Below are positions 1-10,733 of a DNA stretch of 64,000 bases, piece after piece (position 1 is the stretch's first letter; every line of letters begins with the position of its first letter). A model generated the notes under the pieces. That model saw only the letters and a program-made list of their open reading frames with translations, was not told the origin of the DNA and did not search any database. A program made the position numbers and the translations under genes. The stretch is from Enterobacter sp. 638. GTDB taxonomy: Bacteria; Pseudomonadota; Gammaproteobacteria; Enterobacterales; Enterobacteriaceae. The stretch spans positions 682,001-746,000 of the forward strand of contig NC_009436.1 in the NCBI RefSeq assembly GCF_000016325.1, in the 5' to 3' direction.

Positions 1-2064
1 CAGACGGTCACGGCCCTGTTCCAGCTGAATCTTCAGCGCATCGTGTTTTTCGCGACAGGTTTTGATCAGATCGTCAAAGCCGTCAGTATTTTCCGGCGAT
101 GCCAGGTAGCCAATCAAATCGCTATGCACCTGATCGTAAATGGTGCGTCCGGTCGGGCAGGTATGTTCAAACGCATCCAGCCCTTCGTGGAACCAACGCA
201 CCAGCACGGACTGCGCGGTATTTTCCAGGTACGGGACGTGGATTTGAATATCATGCGCCTGACCAATACGGTCCAGACGGCCAATACGCTGCTCCAGCAG
301 ATCCGGGTTAAACGGCAGATCGAACATCACCAGTTTGCTGGCGAACTGGAAGTTACGCCCTTCTGAACCGATTTCGGAACACAGCAGAACCTGCGCGCCG
401 CTGTCTTCTTCGCCAAACCATGCCGCCGCGCGGTCACGTTCGATGATAGACATCCCTTCGTGGAACACGGCGGCGCGAATACCTTCTCGCTCACGCAGGA
501 CCTGTTCCAGCTGCAGCGCGGTGGCTGCTTTGGCGCAGATCACTAGCACTTTCTGCGAGCGATGGGCGGTCAAATAGCCCATCAACCATTCAACGCGTGG
601 GTCGAAGTTCCACCAGGTTCCGGTATCGCCTTCAAATTCCTGGTAAATCTGCTCCGGATAGAGCATATCGCGAGCGCGTTCTTCAGCACTTTTACGCGCA
701 CCCATAATTCCAGAAACTTTAATCGCCGTCTGATACTGCGTCGGCAGCGGCAGTTTGATGGTGTGCAGTTCGCGTTTTGGGAAACCTTTCACACCGTTAC
801 GGGTGTTACGGAACAGCACGCGGCTGGTGCCGTGCCTGTCCATCAGCATGGAAACCAGTTCCTGACGCGCGGCATCAGCGCCGTCGCGGTCGCTGTTGGC
901 CGTGTGAAGAAGCGGCTCAATATCCTGTTCCCCAATCAAATCGCTCAACGTATTGAGCTCATCGTTGGAAAGATGTTTGCCCGCCAGCAGCATGGCGACC
1001 GCATCGGCCACCGGACGGTAGTTCTGCTGTTCTTCAACAAACACGTCAAAGTCGTGGAAACGGTTGGGATCGAGCAGGCGCAGGCGCGCGAAATGGCTTT
1101 CGAGACCCAGCTGTTCTGGCGTTGCCGTCAGAAGCAGAATACCCGGGACGCGCTCCGCCAGCTGTTCAATCGCCATGTACTCGCGGCTTGGGGCGTTTTC
1201 GCTCCAGACCAGATGGTGCGCTTCATCGACGACCAGCAGATCCCACTCGGCATCGCAAAGATGCTCAAGGCGCTGCTTGCTGCGACGAACGAAGTCCAGG
1301 GAGCAAATCACCAGTTGTTCAGTTTCAAACGGGTTGTCGGCGTCGTGCTGAGCTTCGGCATAACGCTCGTCATCAAACAGGGAGAAGCGCAGGTTAAAGC
1401 GGCGCAGCATTTCGACCAGCCACTGATGTTGCAGCGTTTCAGGCACCACAATCAACACACGTTCCGCAGCACCCGACAGCAACTGTTGGTGCAAAATCAT
1501 GCCCGCTTCGATGGTTTTACCCAGGCCCACTTCATCTGCCAGCAGAACGCGCGGTGCGTGACGACGACCTACATCGTGAGCGATGTTGAGCTGATGGGGA
1601 ATCAGGCTGGTGCGCTGTCCGCGCAGGCCGCTCCACGGCATACGGTACTGCTCGCTCTGGAACTTACGCGCGCGATAGCGCAGGGAGAAGCGGTCCATAC
1701 GGTCAATCTGACCGGCGAACAGGCGATCCTGTGGCTTGCTGAACACCAGACGGCTGTCCAGCATCACCTCGCGCAGCATAACATCTGCTTCATCTGTATC
1801 TAAACGCGTTCCGGTATAGGCGAGCAGCCCATTCTCTTCTTTTACGTCTTCAATCTTCAGCTGCCAGCCTTCGTGGCTGGTAACGGTGTCGCCCGGATTA
1901 AACATGACACGGGTAACAGGGGAGTCATTGCGTGCATACAGACGGTTTTCACCGGTTGCAGGGAACATAATAGTGACCATTCGCGCATCCAGCGCCACTA
2001 CTGTTCCTAATCCGAGTTCGCTTTCCGTATCGCTGATCCAGCGTTGACCAAGTGTAAAAGGCAT
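1..2064 (-). CDS. rapA: RNA polymerase-associated ATPase/translocase RapA (HepA), partial
   Basis: Swi2/Snf2-family ATPase that binds RNA polymerase and helps recycle it after transcription. The reading frame is open from an ATG at 2064 to the window edge: 688 codons of a family length near 968, so the C-terminal part lies outside. Visible are the Walker A region ([16 protein letters not shown], about residues 172-187), the DEAH box (VVDEAHH), the LLTATPEQ motif and the helicase C-terminal stretch with [13 protein letters not shown]. The start [20 protein letters not shown] matches the family N-terminus. The next gene upstream, polB, reads in the same direction 128 bp away. Confidence 0.95.
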   Translation of the reverse strand, partial: MPFTLGQRWISDTESELGLGTVVALDARMVTIMFPATGENRLYARNDSPVTRVMFNPGDTVTSHEGWQLKIEDVKEENGLLAYTGTRLDTDEADVMLREVMLDSRLVFSKPQDRLFAGQIDRMDRFSLRYRARKFQSEQYRMPWSGLRGQRTSLIPHQLNIAHDVGRRHAPRVLLADEVGLGKTIEAGMILHQQLLSGAAERVLIVVPETLQHQWLVEMLRRFNLRFSLFDDERYAEAQHDADNPFETEQLVICSLDFVRRSKQRLEHLCDAEWDLLVVDEAHHLVWSENAPSREYMAIEQLAERVPGILLLTATPEQLGLESHFARLRLLDPNRFHDFDVFVEEQQNYRPVADAVAMLLAGKHLSNDELNTLSDLIGEQDIEPLLHTANSDRDGADAARQELVSMLMDRHGTSRVLFRNTRNGVKGFPKRELHTIKLPLPTQYQTAIKVSGIMGARKSAEERARDMLYPEQIYQEFEGDTGTWWNFDPRVEWLMGYLTAHRSQKVLVICAKAATALQLEQVLREREGIRAAVFHEGMSIIERDRAAAWFGEEDSGAQVLLCSEIGSEGRNFQFASKLVMFDLPFNPDLLEQRIGRLDRIGQAHDIQIHVPYLENTAQSVLVRWFHEGLDAFEHTCPTGRTIYDQVHSDLIGYLASPENTDGFDDLIKTCREKHDALKIQLEQGRDRL

Positions 2065-2192
2065 AGTTGTTCGGCTCTAATCTTTAATTGCAGGCAATAG
2101 TTCGACCGCCGTCGCAGAATGACGGCCATCGAAAAAGGGTCCGGGAATGGAAAGGGCGCTATGGTACTGGATGACGGCGTTTTCGTCACGCG

Positions 2193-4550
2193 TCAAAATA
2201 GCCCAAGTTGTCCTGTCATGAGTGTAGCAAAATCATCGTCGACGAAAGGTAAAATTCCATCGGCGACGGGCATAAGCTGTCGCGTGAGGTAGTGATCGTA
2301 GTCGAGTGGCGACTGTTGATAATCCACTGGCTCCGGTCCGCTGGTGGTCCACACATACTTAATAGTCCCCCTATTTTGATACTGCGGCGCGCGGCCACGG
2401 CGCACATTTTCCTCATCCGCCAGACGTGCCGCGCGTACGTGCGGGGGGACATTACGCTGGTACTCTTCCAGCGGGCGGCGCAGGCGCTTGCGGTAAACCA
2501 GTTGGCTATCCAGCTGACCGTCCATCAGGCTGGCAATCGTCTCGCGGACGTAATCCTGATACGGCTCGTTGCGAAACACGCGCAGATACAGCGTTTGCTG
2601 GAACTGCTGCGCCAGCGGCGTCCAGTCGGTACGCACGGTTTCCAGGCCTTTAAACACCATGCGCTGTTCTGTGCTTTCCTGGATTAACCCCGCGTACCGT
2701 TTCTTGCTGCCCTGTTCCGTTCCGCGGATCGTGGGCATCAAAAATCGGCAAAAATGGGTTTCGAATTCCAGTTCCAGCGCGCTGGTTAAGCGCTCTTTTT
2801 GCAAATGATTGTGCCACCAGTCGTTCACGAAAGAGACCAGATGTTTACCGATTTTGGTTGCGTCCTCTTCGCTGTGCGCCCCTTTTAGCCAGACGAACGT
2901 CGAGTCGGTATCACCGTAAATCACGTCATAACCCTGCGACTCCACCAGCGCTTTCGTCTGGCGCATAATTTCGTGCCCACGCATGGTGATCGACGAGGCC
3001 AGACGCGGATCGAAGAAGCGGCAGGCGCTGGTACCCAGCACCCCGTAAAAAGCATTCATGATGATCTTCAGCGCCTGGGAGAGCGGTTTATTGCTGTGAC
3101 GCTTGGCTTCTTCGCGGCCGAGCCAGATCTGGCTGACGATCTCCGGCAGGCAGTTTTTCTCGCGCGAAAATCGTGCGCCTAAAAATCCTTCGGTACTGTG
3201 CGCCTCGTCGGGCTGCGCCATACCTTCCACCAGACCGACAGGATCGATCAGAAACGTGCGAATGATCGACGGATACAGACTTTTATAATCCAGCACCAGA
3301 ACCGAGTCATACAGCCCAGGCCTTGAGTCCATGACATAGCCGCCAGGGCTGGCCTGGGGAGGCACTTCGCCAAGATTTGGCGCGACGTACCCGGCACGGT
3401 GCATGCGGGGAATATAGAGGTGGCCAAACGCGGCGACCGATCCGCCGTGACGATCGACCGCCAGACCGTTCACGGTCGCGCGTTCTAACAGGAACGGCAT
3501 AATCTCCGTCTTGTGGAAAATGCGTGTCACCAGCTCGCAGTCTTTCAGGTTGTAGGTGGCCAGCGCCGGTTTATCTTCGTGAAAGCGTCGGTCGATCTCA
3601 TCCATGCGATCCCACGGATTATCGATCGATTTCCCTTCGCCGAGCAGCTCTCGCGACACCGCCTCCAGCGAGAAAGACGAAAAACTCCAGAAAGCGGATT
3701 TCAGCGCTTCGATGCCATCGATGATTAAACGGCCATTCGCCTGGGCGAAAAACACCCCGTTCTTGAAACCGTGCTCGCGCCACTCAAGCTCGCTATTGCC
3801 GCGCCCGAGGACCAGCGGAATGCGATAGCGTTCGGCGTGTTTTTGCAGGACGCGCAAATCAAATTGCACCACGTTCCAGCCGATGAGCACATCGGGATCG
3901 TGTTTCGCAAACCACTGATTCAGTTTTTCGAGTAATTGCGGGCGGCTGCTGACGTACTCAAGCTCAAAGTCCAGCCCGGACGCATCGCCGTTTGGTGGCC
4001 CAAGCATATACACAATGCGCTGGCCGCAGCCTTCCAGCCCGATGCAGTACAGCTCACCGTGGCGCGTGGTTTCGATATCCAACGACACCCATTTCAGCGG
4101 GGGGCGGTAGTGTGGATTGGGCTTGAGGCGGGCGTTGGTAAGCCTGTTGCCCTGCGGCGTTCCGTCGACCCAAACGGGGGCGGTGATAAAACGCTCCATC
4201 AGGAAGCGTTCAGGCGGGCGAATATCCGCTTCATACAGAGTAATGCCTGCTTCACGCAGCAGCTTTTCGTAACGCATCAGCTGGCGATGGGCGCGACAAT
4301 AAAGGCCGTATACGGGCTGGCGGTGGAAATCTTTCAGGTCCAGCGGCGTGATGCGCCAGCCGTTCTCACCGCGCAGCACGTCCTTCGTTTGTTCTACGTA
4401 TTGTTCTGGAATAAAGGTTACCGATTCCTGGGGCGGAAGCGTCACGTTCAGCGGGCCGTTGTCGGTCGCCAGCCAGAATTCGACCTCGGTGCCATGCGGC
4501 GTATCCCGCCAGTGTCGGGTCAGTAAAAAGCCTTCTTGCGCCTGCGCCAC
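2193..4550 (-). CDS. polB: DNA polymerase II, SOS-induced family B polymerase
   Basis: Family B polymerase with 3'-5' exonuclease, used in replication restart and lesion bypass. From a GTG at 4550 it has 785 residues (E. coli 783). Exonuclease motif [10 protein letters not shown] lies at about 158-166. SLYPSI (polymerase motif A) and YGDTDST (motif C) are present, and the protein ends TGQLGLF, a beta-clamp-binding type tail. The frame stays open to 4655, but that longer start would put the LexA box and promoter inside the gene and add 35 residues absent from the family. The GTG start gives MAQAQEGF, matching the E. coli N-terminus. Confidence 0.95.
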   Translation of the reverse strand: MAQAQEGFLLTRHWRDTPHGTEVEFWLATDNGPLNVTLPPQESVTFIPEQYVEQTKDVLRGENGWRITPLDLKDFHRQPVYGLYCRAHRQLMRYEKLLREAGITLYEADIRPPERFLMERFITAPVWVDGTPQGNRLTNARLKPNPHYRPPLKWVSLDIETTRHGELYCIGLEGCGQRIVYMLGPPNGDASGLDFELEYVSSRPQLLEKLNQWFAKHDPDVLIGWNVVQFDLRVLQKHAERYRIPLVLGRGNSELEWREHGFKNGVFFAQANGRLIIDGIEALKSAFWSFSSFSLEAVSRELLGEGKSIDNPWDRMDEIDRRFHEDKPALATYNLKDCELVTRIFHKTEIMPFLLERATVNGLAVDRHGGSVAAFGHLYIPRMHRAGYVAPNLGEVPPQASPGGYVMDSRPGLYDSVLVLDYKSLYPSIIRTFLIDPVGLVEGMAQPDEAHSTEGFLGARFSREKNCLPEIVSQIWLGREEAKRHSNKPLSQALKIIMNAFYGVLGTSACRFFDPRLASSITMRGHEIMRQTKALVESQGYDVIYGDTDSTFVWLKGAHSEEDATKIGKHLVSFVNDWWHNHLQKERLTSALELEFETHFCRFLMPTIRGTEQGSKKRYAGLIQESTEQRMVFKGLETVRTDWTPLAQQFQQTLYLRVFRNEPYQDYVRETIASLMDGQLDSQLVYRKRLRRPLEEYQRNVPPHVRAARLADEENVRRGRAPQYQNRGTIKYVWTTSGPEPVDYQQSPLDYDHYLTRQLMPVADGILPFVDDDFATLMTGQLGLF

Positions 4551-4570
4551 GCCGTTATCCCATAAAACAA

Positions 4571-4595
4571 AACCAGGCCTGATTATAGCCTGGTT
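4571..4595 (-). terminator. Hairpin with U-rich tail between araD and polB; holds the polB -10
   Basis: On the minus strand AACCAGGC and GCCTGGTT form a perfect 8-bp stem around a 9-nt loop, followed by TTGTTTT. This looks like the araBAD operon terminator. The loop contains TATAAT (4582-4587), a consensus -10 for the polB promoter, so polB's own transcript would begin inside or after the 3' arm and would not carry the whole hairpin. Confidence 0.6.
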
Positions 4596-4607
4596 AAGGT
4601 TTTTATG

Positions 4608-4623
4608 CTGGGATTTTATACAG
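4608..4623 (-). promoter_or_regulatory. LexA box (SOS operator) of polB
   Basis: Read on the minus strand this is CTGTATAAAATCCCAG, which fits the SOS consensus CTG-N10-CAG. It lies 58 bp upstream of the polB GTG. E. coli polB (dinA) is a known LexA target with a very similar operator. Confidence 0.8.
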
Positions 4624-4670
4624 GTATTATGGCGTGTGATTTGCTGCTGTCTCACGGGGAGAGGGCGCGA

Positions 4671-5366
4671 TCACTGGCCGTAATAGGCTTTCGCGCCGTG
4701 TTTGCGTAGATAGTGTTTATCCAGCAGCGTTTGTTGCATATCCGGCAGTTGCGGAGAGAGTTGCCGCGTAAAGATGCCCATGTAGGCGATCTCTTCCAGC
4801 ACGATGGCGTTATGCACCGCGTCTTCGGCGTTTTTCCCCCACGCGAACGGGCCGTGAGAGTGCACCAGCACGCCCGGCATCTGCGCGGCATCGAGTCCCT
4901 GTTTTTCAAAGGTTTCGACAATCACATTGCCGGTTTCCCATTCGTACTCGCCGTTGATTTCGCCGTCGGTCATTTTACGCGTGCAGGGCACCGCACCGTA
5001 GAAATAGTCCGCGTGCGTTGTGCCCGTCGCCGGGATGGAAAGCCCGGCCTGCGCCCAAATAGTGGCGTGGCGAGAGTGGGTGTGGACGATGCCGCCAATC
5101 GACGGAAATGACTGATACAGCAGGCGATGGGTCGGCGTGTCGGAAGAGGGCTTTTTGTTGCCTTCCACCACTTCACCGGTCGCGAGACTGACGACCACCA
5201 TATCCTCGGCGGTCATCACCGTGTAATCCACGCCGGACGGCTTGATGACAAACACGCCCTTTTCACGATCGACGGCGCTCACGTTGCCCCAGGTCAGCGT
5301 CACCAGATGATGTTTTGGCAGCGCCAGATTCGCGTCGAGCACCTGTCGTTTGAGATCTTCTAACAT
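4671..5366 (-). CDS. araD: L-ribulose-5-phosphate 4-epimerase
   Basis: Cytoplasmic class II aldolase-like, metal-dependent epimerase converting L-ribulose 5-phosphate to D-xylulose 5-phosphate, the last step of arabinose catabolism. It has 231 residues, the same as E. coli. The zinc-ligand segment [14 protein letters not shown] and a later HSHGPFAWG region are present. ATG at 5366 follows a good ribosome binding site (GGAGG, 5372-5376 on the opposite strand). It is the third gene of araBAD and is separated from araA by 52 bp containing a hairpin. Confidence 0.97.
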   Translation of the reverse strand: MLEDLKRQVLDANLALPKHHLVTLTWGNVSAVDREKGVFVIKPSGVDYTVMTAEDMVVVSLATGEVVEGNKKPSSDTPTHRLLYQSFPSIGGIVHTHSRHATIWAQAGLSIPATGTTHADYFYGAVPCTRKMTDGEINGEYEWETGNVIVETFEKQGLDAAQMPGVLVHSHGPFAWGKNAEDAVHNAIVLEEIAYMGIFTRQLSPQLPDMQQTLLDKHYLRKHGAKAYYGQ

Positions 5367-5379
5367 GCAATCCTCCAGG

Positions 5380-5404
5380 AAAAAAAGCCCGCCCTGCGGC
5401 AGGC
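5380..5404 (-). terminator. Terminator-like hairpin between araA and araD
   Basis: On the minus strand GCCTGCC-GCAG-GGCGGGC (one G-U pair) is followed by seven T residues, immediately before the araD ribosome binding site. Inside an operon it could lower araD expression by partial termination, or mark a processing or 3'-protection point. Confidence 0.55.
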
Positions 5405-5418
5405 TAAAGGTTCCCCTG

Positions 5419-6921
5419 TTAACGTTTTGAACCGTAATAGACTTCGTTCCAGCGCAGCGCGTCTTTAAACGCGGGCAGGCGGGTGTCGTTATCGATAACG
5501 GTCAGTTCGATATCGTGCAGCTCAGCAAACTGGCGCATATCGTTCAGGTCCAGCGAATGGCTAAAGACGGTGTGGTGCGCGCCACCGGCCACGATCCACG
5601 CTTCGGACGCGGTTGGCAGATCCGGTTGGGCTTTCCACAGGGCGTTCGCCACCGGCAGTTTCGGCAGAGAGTGCGGGGTTTCGACGGTATCGACGCAGTT
5701 CACCAGCAGGCGGAAACGATCGCCCAGATCGATCAGGCTGGCGTTAATCGCCGGGCCGGTACGGGTGTTGAAGATCAGGCGGGCCGGATCGGCTTTGCCG
5801 CCGATGCCCAGATACTGCACGTCGAGGATCGGTTTCTCTTCAACGGCGATCGAAGGACACACTTCCAGCATGTGCGAGCCGAGCACCAGATCGTTGCCGT
5901 TCTCGAAGTGGTAAGTGTAATCCTCCATAAATGAGGTGCCGCCCTGTAGACCGGTCGACATCACCTTCATGATGCGAAGCAGGGCGGCGGTTTTCCAGTC
6001 GCCTTCGCCCGCAAAGCCGTAGCCTTGCTGCATCAGACGTTGTACCGCCAGGCCAGGAAGCTGTTTCAGGCCGTGGAGATCTTCAAACGTGGTGGTGAAC
6101 GCATGGAAGCCGCCCTGTTCAAGGAAGCGCTTCATGCCCAGCTCGATACGCGCAGCATCCAGCACGTTCTGGCGCTTATCGCCTTTAATCTGGGCGGCCG
6201 CGGTCAGGCGATAGCTGCTCTCGTATTCATCAACCAGCGCACTCACGTCGCCGTCGCTGATTTCATTCACGACCTGCACCAGATCGCCGACCGCCCAGGT
6301 ATTTACTGAGAAGCCAAACTTGATCTGTGCCGCGACTTTATCGCCGTCGGTGACGGCCACTTCGCGCATGTTATCGCCGAAACGCACCACTTTCAGATGG
6401 CGAGTATCTTGTTTTGACACGGCCTGACGCATCCAGGAACCGATACGTTTCTGCGCCTGGCTGTCCTGCCAGTGACCGGTCACTACCGCGTGCTGCTGGC
6501 GCATACGCGCACCGATAAAACCAAACTCGCGGCCGCCGTGTGCGGTCTGGTTCAGGTTCATAAAGTCCATATCGATGCTGTCCCACGGCAGGGACGCGTT
6601 GAACTGGGTATGGAATTGCAGCAGCGGTTTATTGAGGATAGTCAGGCCGTTAATCCACATTTTGGCCGGAGAGAAGGTATGCAGCCACACCACCATACCG
6701 GCACATTTGTCGTCGTAATTGGCGTCACGGCAGATGTGGGTGATTTCGTCTGGCGTGGTGCCAAGCGGTTTCAGCACCAGTTTGCAAGGTAGTTTGGCTT
6801 CTGCGTTCAGCGCATTAACCACGTGTTCCGCGTGTTGAGTCACCTGACGCAGCGCTTCCGGTCCATATAAATGCTGGCTGCCAATCACAAACCACACTTC
6901 ATAATTATTAAAAATGGTCAT
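5419..6921 (-). CDS. araA: L-arabinose isomerase
   Basis: Manganese-dependent cytoplasmic isomerase turning L-arabinose into L-ribulose, the first step of the pathway. It has 500 residues, the family length. Conserved stretches include [13 protein letters not shown] and [13 protein letters not shown], which carry the metal-ligand Glu and His, and [16 protein letters not shown] near the C-terminus. It starts 10 bp after the araB stop, so the two are co-transcribed. Confidence 0.97.
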   Translation of the reverse strand: MTIFNNYEVWFVIGSQHLYGPEALRQVTQHAEHVVNALNAEAKLPCKLVLKPLGTTPDEITHICRDANYDDKCAGMVVWLHTFSPAKMWINGLTILNKPLLQFHTQFNASLPWDSIDMDFMNLNQTAHGGREFGFIGARMRQQHAVVTGHWQDSQAQKRIGSWMRQAVSKQDTRHLKVVRFGDNMREVAVTDGDKVAAQIKFGFSVNTWAVGDLVQVVNEISDGDVSALVDEYESSYRLTAAAQIKGDKRQNVLDAARIELGMKRFLEQGGFHAFTTTFEDLHGLKQLPGLAVQRLMQQGYGFAGEGDWKTAALLRIMKVMSTGLQGGTSFMEDYTYHFENGNDLVLGSHMLEVCPSIAVEEKPILDVQYLGIGGKADPARLIFNTRTGPAINASLIDLGDRFRLLVNCVDTVETPHSLPKLPVANALWKAQPDLPTASEAWIVAGGAHHTVFSHSLDLNDMRQFAELHDIELTVIDNDTRLPAFKDALRWNEVYYGSKR

Positions 6922-6931
6922 TATCGTGTCC

Positions 6932-8641
6932 TTAATGTGTCAGGGTTGCCGGTTTTTCCGCGCTGGTTTTGGCGGGAGTGGCGACAGGGAGATAGTGTTG
7001 CTCGGCGCTTTTCGACCATTGCAGGTAGCGCTGATAAAGTTGTTCGAAGCGTTGTGCTTGCTGGGCGCGCGGCTGAAGCGTGTTTTCTACGGCGCTCGCC
7101 ATGTGCTGTTGGGCAGTCGGGATATCGGCGTGAACGCCTGCCGCGACGGCGGCAAAAATCGCAGCACCCAGCGCACAGCACTGGTCGGAGGCGACAATTT
7201 GCAGCGGACGGTTCAGCACGTCACAGCAGGCCTGCATGATCACCTGGTTTTTACGGGCGATGCCGCCCAGCGCCATCACCTCGTTTACGGCGATCCCTTG
7301 TTCGGTGAAGCACTCCATAATCGCGCGTGCCCCAAACGCGGTTGCCGCAATCAGGCCGCCAAACAGCGCAGGCGCATCGGTTGCCAGGTTAAGATCGGTA
7401 ATCACCCCTTTGAGGCGCTGGTTGGCAAACGGGGTACGGCGGCCGTTAAACCAGTCGAGCACCACCGGGAGATGGTCAAGAGACGGATTTTTTGCCCACG
7501 CTTCGGTGAGCTGTGGAAGCAGCTGTTTTTTGCTCGCGTCAATCTGCGGTTTCAGCTCCGGATGCGTCGCGGCCAGCTGATCCAGCGGCCAGCCCAGCAC
7601 GCGGCCAAACCAGGCGTAGATATCGCCAAAGGCGGACTGTCCGGCTTCGAGACCGATAAAATCAGGGACGACACTGCCGTCAACCTGGCCGCAAATACCT
7701 TTCACCGCGCGATCGCCCACGGTGGCTTTATCGGCGGTCAGAATGTCGCAGGTGGATGTGCCGATCACTTTGACCAGCGTATTTGGCTGCGCACCCGCGC
7801 CAACGGCACCCATATGGCAGTCGAACGCGCCGCCGGAAATCGCCACGTTTTGTGGCAGACCCAAGCGTCGCGCCCACTCTTCATTGAGCGTGCCTACCGG
7901 GATATCGGCGGTGAAGGTGTCGGTAAAGAGCGGGTATTTCAGGCTCTGGTTGATGATCGGGTCGAGCTCATCAAAGAACGCAGCAGGTGGCAGACCGCCC
8001 CAGCTTTCGTGCCAGAGCGATTTATGCCCAGCGCTACAGCGCCCGCGGCGGATATCCTGCGGACGCGTGGTGCCGGACAGCAGCGCCGGAACCCAGTCGC
8101 ACAGCTCAATCCACGAGACAGCAGCTTGCGCTACGGCAGGGTCCGCGCGGGTGACGTGCAGGATTTTTGCCCAGAACCACTCGCTGGAATAAATCCCGCC
8201 GATGTAGCGCGAGTAATCGGCTTTGCCTGGCTGATGGCATAAACGGGTGATGGCTTCGGCTTCTTCGACCGCGGTATGGTCTTTCCACAGCACGAACATG
8301 GCATTCGGGTTGTCGGCAAATTCAGGGCGCAGCGCCAGCACGCGGCCTTCAGCATCGACAGGCGCAGGTGTTGAGCCAGTGCTGTCCACGCCAATCCCGA
8401 CAATCTGCGCACGCTGTTCTTCGCTTAACTCTGCCAGCACGGTTTTGATCGCCGCTTCCATCGATTCAATGTAATCACGCGGGTGATGGCGGAACTGATT
8501 ATTTGGCGCATCGCAATAACGCCCCTCTTGCCAGCGCGGATACCATTCGACGCTGGTCGCTATTTCCTGACCCGTACGACACTCCACCGCCAGAGCGCGT
8601 ACCGAGTCACTTCCAAAATCGAGGCCAATCGCAATTGCCAT
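6932..8641 (-). CDS. araB: L-ribulokinase
   Basis: FGGY-family sugar kinase phosphorylating L-ribulose with ATP to L-ribulose 5-phosphate. It has 569 residues against 566 in E. coli. [12 protein letters not shown] (residues 6-17) and [11 protein letters not shown] form the N-terminal actin-like ATPase motifs, with VIGTSTCDI and the FGG-type C-terminal lobe later. It is the first gene of araBAD; its ATG follows the AraC-controlled promoter at 8676-8705. Confidence 0.97.
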   Translation of the reverse strand: MAIAIGLDFGSDSVRALAVECRTGQEIATSVEWYPRWQEGRYCDAPNNQFRHHPRDYIESMEAAIKTVLAELSEEQRAQIVGIGVDSTGSTPAPVDAEGRVLALRPEFADNPNAMFVLWKDHTAVEEAEAITRLCHQPGKADYSRYIGGIYSSEWFWAKILHVTRADPAVAQAAVSWIELCDWVPALLSGTTRPQDIRRGRCSAGHKSLWHESWGGLPPAAFFDELDPIINQSLKYPLFTDTFTADIPVGTLNEEWARRLGLPQNVAISGGAFDCHMGAVGAGAQPNTLVKVIGTSTCDILTADKATVGDRAVKGICGQVDGSVVPDFIGLEAGQSAFGDIYAWFGRVLGWPLDQLAATHPELKPQIDASKKQLLPQLTEAWAKNPSLDHLPVVLDWFNGRRTPFANQRLKGVITDLNLATDAPALFGGLIAATAFGARAIMECFTEQGIAVNEVMALGGIARKNQVIMQACCDVLNRPLQIVASDQCCALGAAIFAAVAAGVHADIPTAQQHMASAVENTLQPRAQQAQRFEQLYQRYLQWSKSAEQHYLPVATPAKTSAEKPATLTH

Positions 8642-8675
8642 TTCTGTTGCTCCATCAAAAAACGGGTATGAATCA

Positions 8676-8705
8676 ACATTAGAGATTGAGGGAGAAAATC
8701 GTCAG
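8676..8705 (-). promoter_or_regulatory. araBAD promoter (pBAD)
   Basis: On the minus strand the -35 hexamer is CTGACG (8700-8705) and the -10 is TAATGT (8676-8681), with an 18-bp spacer. E. coli pBAD has the same -35 and spacing with TACTGT. The -35 overlaps the araI2 site, as expected for an AraC-dependent promoter. Confidence 0.85.
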
Positions 8706-8718
8706 GCAGGATCCGCTA
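8702..8718 (-). promoter_or_regulatory. AraC half-site araI2
   Basis: Minus strand TAGCGGATCCTGCCTGA, one base different from the E. coli araI2. It lies 4 bp from araI1 and overlaps the -35. With arabinose, AraC occupies I1 and I2 and activates araBAD. Confidence 0.85.
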
Positions 8719-8722
8719 ATCT

Positions 8723-8739
8723 TATGGATTAAATTGCTG
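8723..8739 (-). promoter_or_regulatory. AraC half-site araI1
   Basis: Minus strand CAGCAATTTAATCCATA fits the AraC consensus TAGC-N7-TCCATA. It is centred 211 bp from araO2, the loop length known for E. coli. Confidence 0.85.
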
Positions 8740-8752
8740 TTAAGGTTGAAAG

Positions 8753-8768
8753 TGTGACGCTGTGCAAA
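8753..8768. promoter_or_regulatory. CRP site shared by araBAD and araC
   Basis: TGTGA-N6-GCAAA in the same position and almost the same sequence as the CRP site of the E. coli araBAD-araC region. It is 13 bp from araI1. This couples arabinose use to catabolite control. Confidence 0.75.
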
Positions 8769-8775
8769 TAATCAA

Positions 8776-8810
8776 TGTGGACATTTCTGCCGTAGTTATA
8801 GACACTTTTG
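8776..8810. promoter_or_regulatory. AraC operator araO1
   Basis: The stretch beginning TGTGGACATTTCTGCCG and ending TATAGACACTTTTG is nearly identical to E. coli araO1L/O1R. AraC bound here represses its own promoter. Confidence 0.75.
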
Positions 8811-8933
8811 TTACTGCTGTTTCGTGTGAAGTGGCGGATAAATCTGGGATAAATGCTGAATTAAGGCGCATCGGAAAGCACGGGGATGTAATAAACGTCT
8901 TTTAACGCCCCGTTTTTAGACTGCTTTTCTCGA

Positions 8934-8950
8934 TATGGACAATTTGTTTC
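8934..8950 (+). promoter_or_regulatory. AraC operator araO2 (DNA-looping partner)
   Basis: TATGGACAATTTGTTTC lies in the araC leader, 28 bp before the ATG, and differs from the E. coli araO2 half-site by one base. Centre-to-centre distance to araI1 is 211 bp, which supports the repression loop. Confidence 0.75.
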
Positions 8951-8977
8951 CTTCTTGACCGTTGGGAGTCACCAATT

Positions 8978-9820
8978 ATGGCCGAAATACAAAACGATCC
9001 CTTGCTGCCGGGTTACTCCTTCAACGCCCATCTGGTCGCGGGTTTGACCCCCATTGAAGCCGACGGCTACCTCGACTTTTTTGTCGATCGACCGCTGGGA
9101 ATGAAGGGTTACATTCTGAATATCACCGTGCGTGGCGAAGGGGTTATCCAGAATAACGACAAGCAATTTGTCTGTCGTCCGGGGGATATTTTGCTGTTTC
9201 CACCGGGAGAAGTTCATCACTACGGACGTCATCCGGACGCCAAAGAGTGGTATCACCAGTGGGTCTATTTCCGCCCGCGTGCTTACTGGCAGGAGTGGCT
9301 GGCGTGGCCGGCGATTTTTGCGCACACCGGTTATTACCGGCCTGATGAGGCACACCAGGCGCAGTTTCGCGGACTGTTTGCCCAGATCATTGATGCGCAG
9401 GTGGGCGGGCGCTACGCCGAACTTTTGGCGATAAATCTGCTGGAACAACTGCTGCTACGGCGCATGGAGGCGATTAACGAATCGCTTAACCCGCCGCTGG
9501 ATCACCGCGTGCGCGACGCATGTCAGTACATCAGCGACCATCTGGCGGACAGCCAGTTTGATATTGCCGGTGTCGCCCAGCACGTGTGCCTTTCGCCATC
9601 GCGTCTGTCGCACCTGTTTCGCCAGCAGCTTGGCGTCAGCGTGTTGAGCTGGCGAGAGGATCAGCGCATCAGTCAGGCCAAACTGTTACTCAGCACTACG
9701 CGAATGCCGATCGCCACCGTCGGGCGCAACGTGGGCTTTGAAGATCAGCTCTATTTTTCGCGCGTATTCAAAAAATGTACCGGTGCCAGCCCCAGCGAAT
9801 TCCGCGCCGGATGTGAATAA
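8978..9820 (+). CDS. araC: Arabinose operon regulator AraC
   Basis: Dimeric transcription factor that represses by DNA looping without arabinose and activates with it. It has 280 residues (E. coli 292). The N-terminal arm and cupin domain are at about 5-165 ([26 protein letters not shown]). The C-terminal AraC-type double helix-turn-helix is at about 177-278 ([20 protein letters not shown], then [20 protein letters not shown]). ATG at 8978 follows GGGAG. It is divergent from araBAD and shares its 336-bp regulatory region. A second putative target is at 61383-61399 in this window. Confidence 0.96.
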   Translation: MAEIQNDPLLPGYSFNAHLVAGLTPIEADGYLDFFVDRPLGMKGYILNITVRGEGVIQNNDKQFVCRPGDILLFPPGEVHHYGRHPDAKEWYHQWVYFRPRAYWQEWLAWPAIFAHTGYYRPDEAHQAQFRGLFAQIIDAQVGGRYAELLAINLLEQLLLRRMEAINESLNPPLDHRVRDACQYISDHLADSQFDIAGVAQHVCLSPSRLSHLFRQQLGVSVLSWREDQRISQAKLLLSTTRMPIATVGRNVGFEDQLYFSRVFKKCTGASPSEFRAGCE

Positions 9821-9948
9821 ACGGTAAAAAAAATTAAACAAACAGGTGAAGTCCGGCAGCAACCAGTAAACTATTCAGACAATTGTTGTCTTGACGCGGC
9901 AGGAAGCTCTTCGCAGAATCCCTGCTTCGTCATCTGACCGGAATCGTT

Positions 9949-10716
9949 ATGCAGGCATTGCTGGAACATTTTATTACTCAATCCGTCGCGTATTCGCTGA
10001 TTGCTGTCGCGCTGGTGGCCTTTCTGGAATCGCTGGCGCTGGTGGGATTGATTTTACCCGGGACAGTCATGATGGCGGGGCTTGGCGCCCTGATTGGCAG
10101 CGGGGAGGTTAACTTCTGGCAAGCATGGGTGGCCGGGATTATAGGTTGTCTGCTGGGCGACTGGCTGTCGTTCTGGCTGGGCTGGCGCTTCAAAAAGCCG
10201 CTGCACCGCTGGTCCTTCATGAAAAAGAACAAAGCGTTGCTCGATAAAACGGAACACGCTCTGCATCAGCACAGCATGTTTACCATTTTAGTGGGGCGAT
10301 TTGTCGGCCCGACGCGTCCGCTGGTGCCGATGGTTGCCGGGATGCTGGATCTGCCGGTCGCCAAATTTATTCTACCAAACGTCATCGGCTGCATCCTTTG
10401 GCCGCCGATCTATTTCCTGCCTGGGATCCTGGCCGGTGCGGCGACCGATATTCCTGTTGATGCCCAAAGCGGTCACTTCAAATGGCTGCTGTTAGCTACC
10501 GCGCTGATGATGTGGATCGGGGTCTGGCTGTGCTGGCGTTTATGGCGCAGCGCGAAAGCCGGAACGGATCGTCTGACGCACTACCTGCCGCGCAGCCGTT
10601 TGATCTGGCTGGCACCGTTACTGCTGGGCGTTGCCGTGGTAGCGCTGGTATCGCTGATTCGTCATCCGCTGATGCCGGTATACGGTGAGATTTTACTGAA
10701 GGTGGTAAGCCGGTAA
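9949..10716 (+). CDS. yabI: DedA-family inner membrane protein YabI
   Basis: Polytopic membrane protein of the DedA (SNARE-associated/VTT) family, 255 residues against 254 in E. coli. DedA proteins are linked to membrane potential homeostasis and lipid-carrier recycling, but the exact role of YabI is not settled. The conserved GRFVGPTRPLVPMVAGMLDLP motif (about 118-138) and several hydrophobic segments are visible. It lies downstream of araC, with a small inverted repeat at 9877-9891 between them, and is convergent with thiQ. Confidence 0.93.
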   Translation: MQALLEHFITQSVAYSLIAVALVAFLESLALVGLILPGTVMMAGLGALIGSGEVNFWQAWVAGIIGCLLGDWLSFWLGWRFKKPLHRWSFMKKNKALLDKTEHALHQHSMFTILVGRFVGPTRPLVPMVAGMLDLPVAKFILPNVIGCILWPPIYFLPGILAGAATDIPVDAQSGHFKWLLLATALMMWIGVWLCWRLWRSAKAGTDRLTHYLPRSRLIWLAPLLLGVAVVALVSLIRHPLMPVYGEILLKVVSR

Positions 10717-10733
10717 TTGTCGTCTTTCCGTTA

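Noticed and set aside
562..1803. 413-residue plus-strand frame
   Set aside because: Entirely antisense to rapA, whose helicase motifs are clear; it arises from the GC-biased codon pattern.
4551..4655. N-terminal extension of PolB by 35 residues
   Set aside because: It would place the LexA box, -10 and terminator hairpin inside the coding region and has no counterpart in the family; the GTG at 4550 fits better.
6914..8242. 442-residue plus-strand frame over araB
   Set aside because: Antisense to a complete ribulokinase; no family features of its own.
8881..8917. CGGGG...CCCCG-TTTTT as an araC leader terminator
   Set aside because: Only five base pairs around a loop of more than 20 nt; too weak to call.
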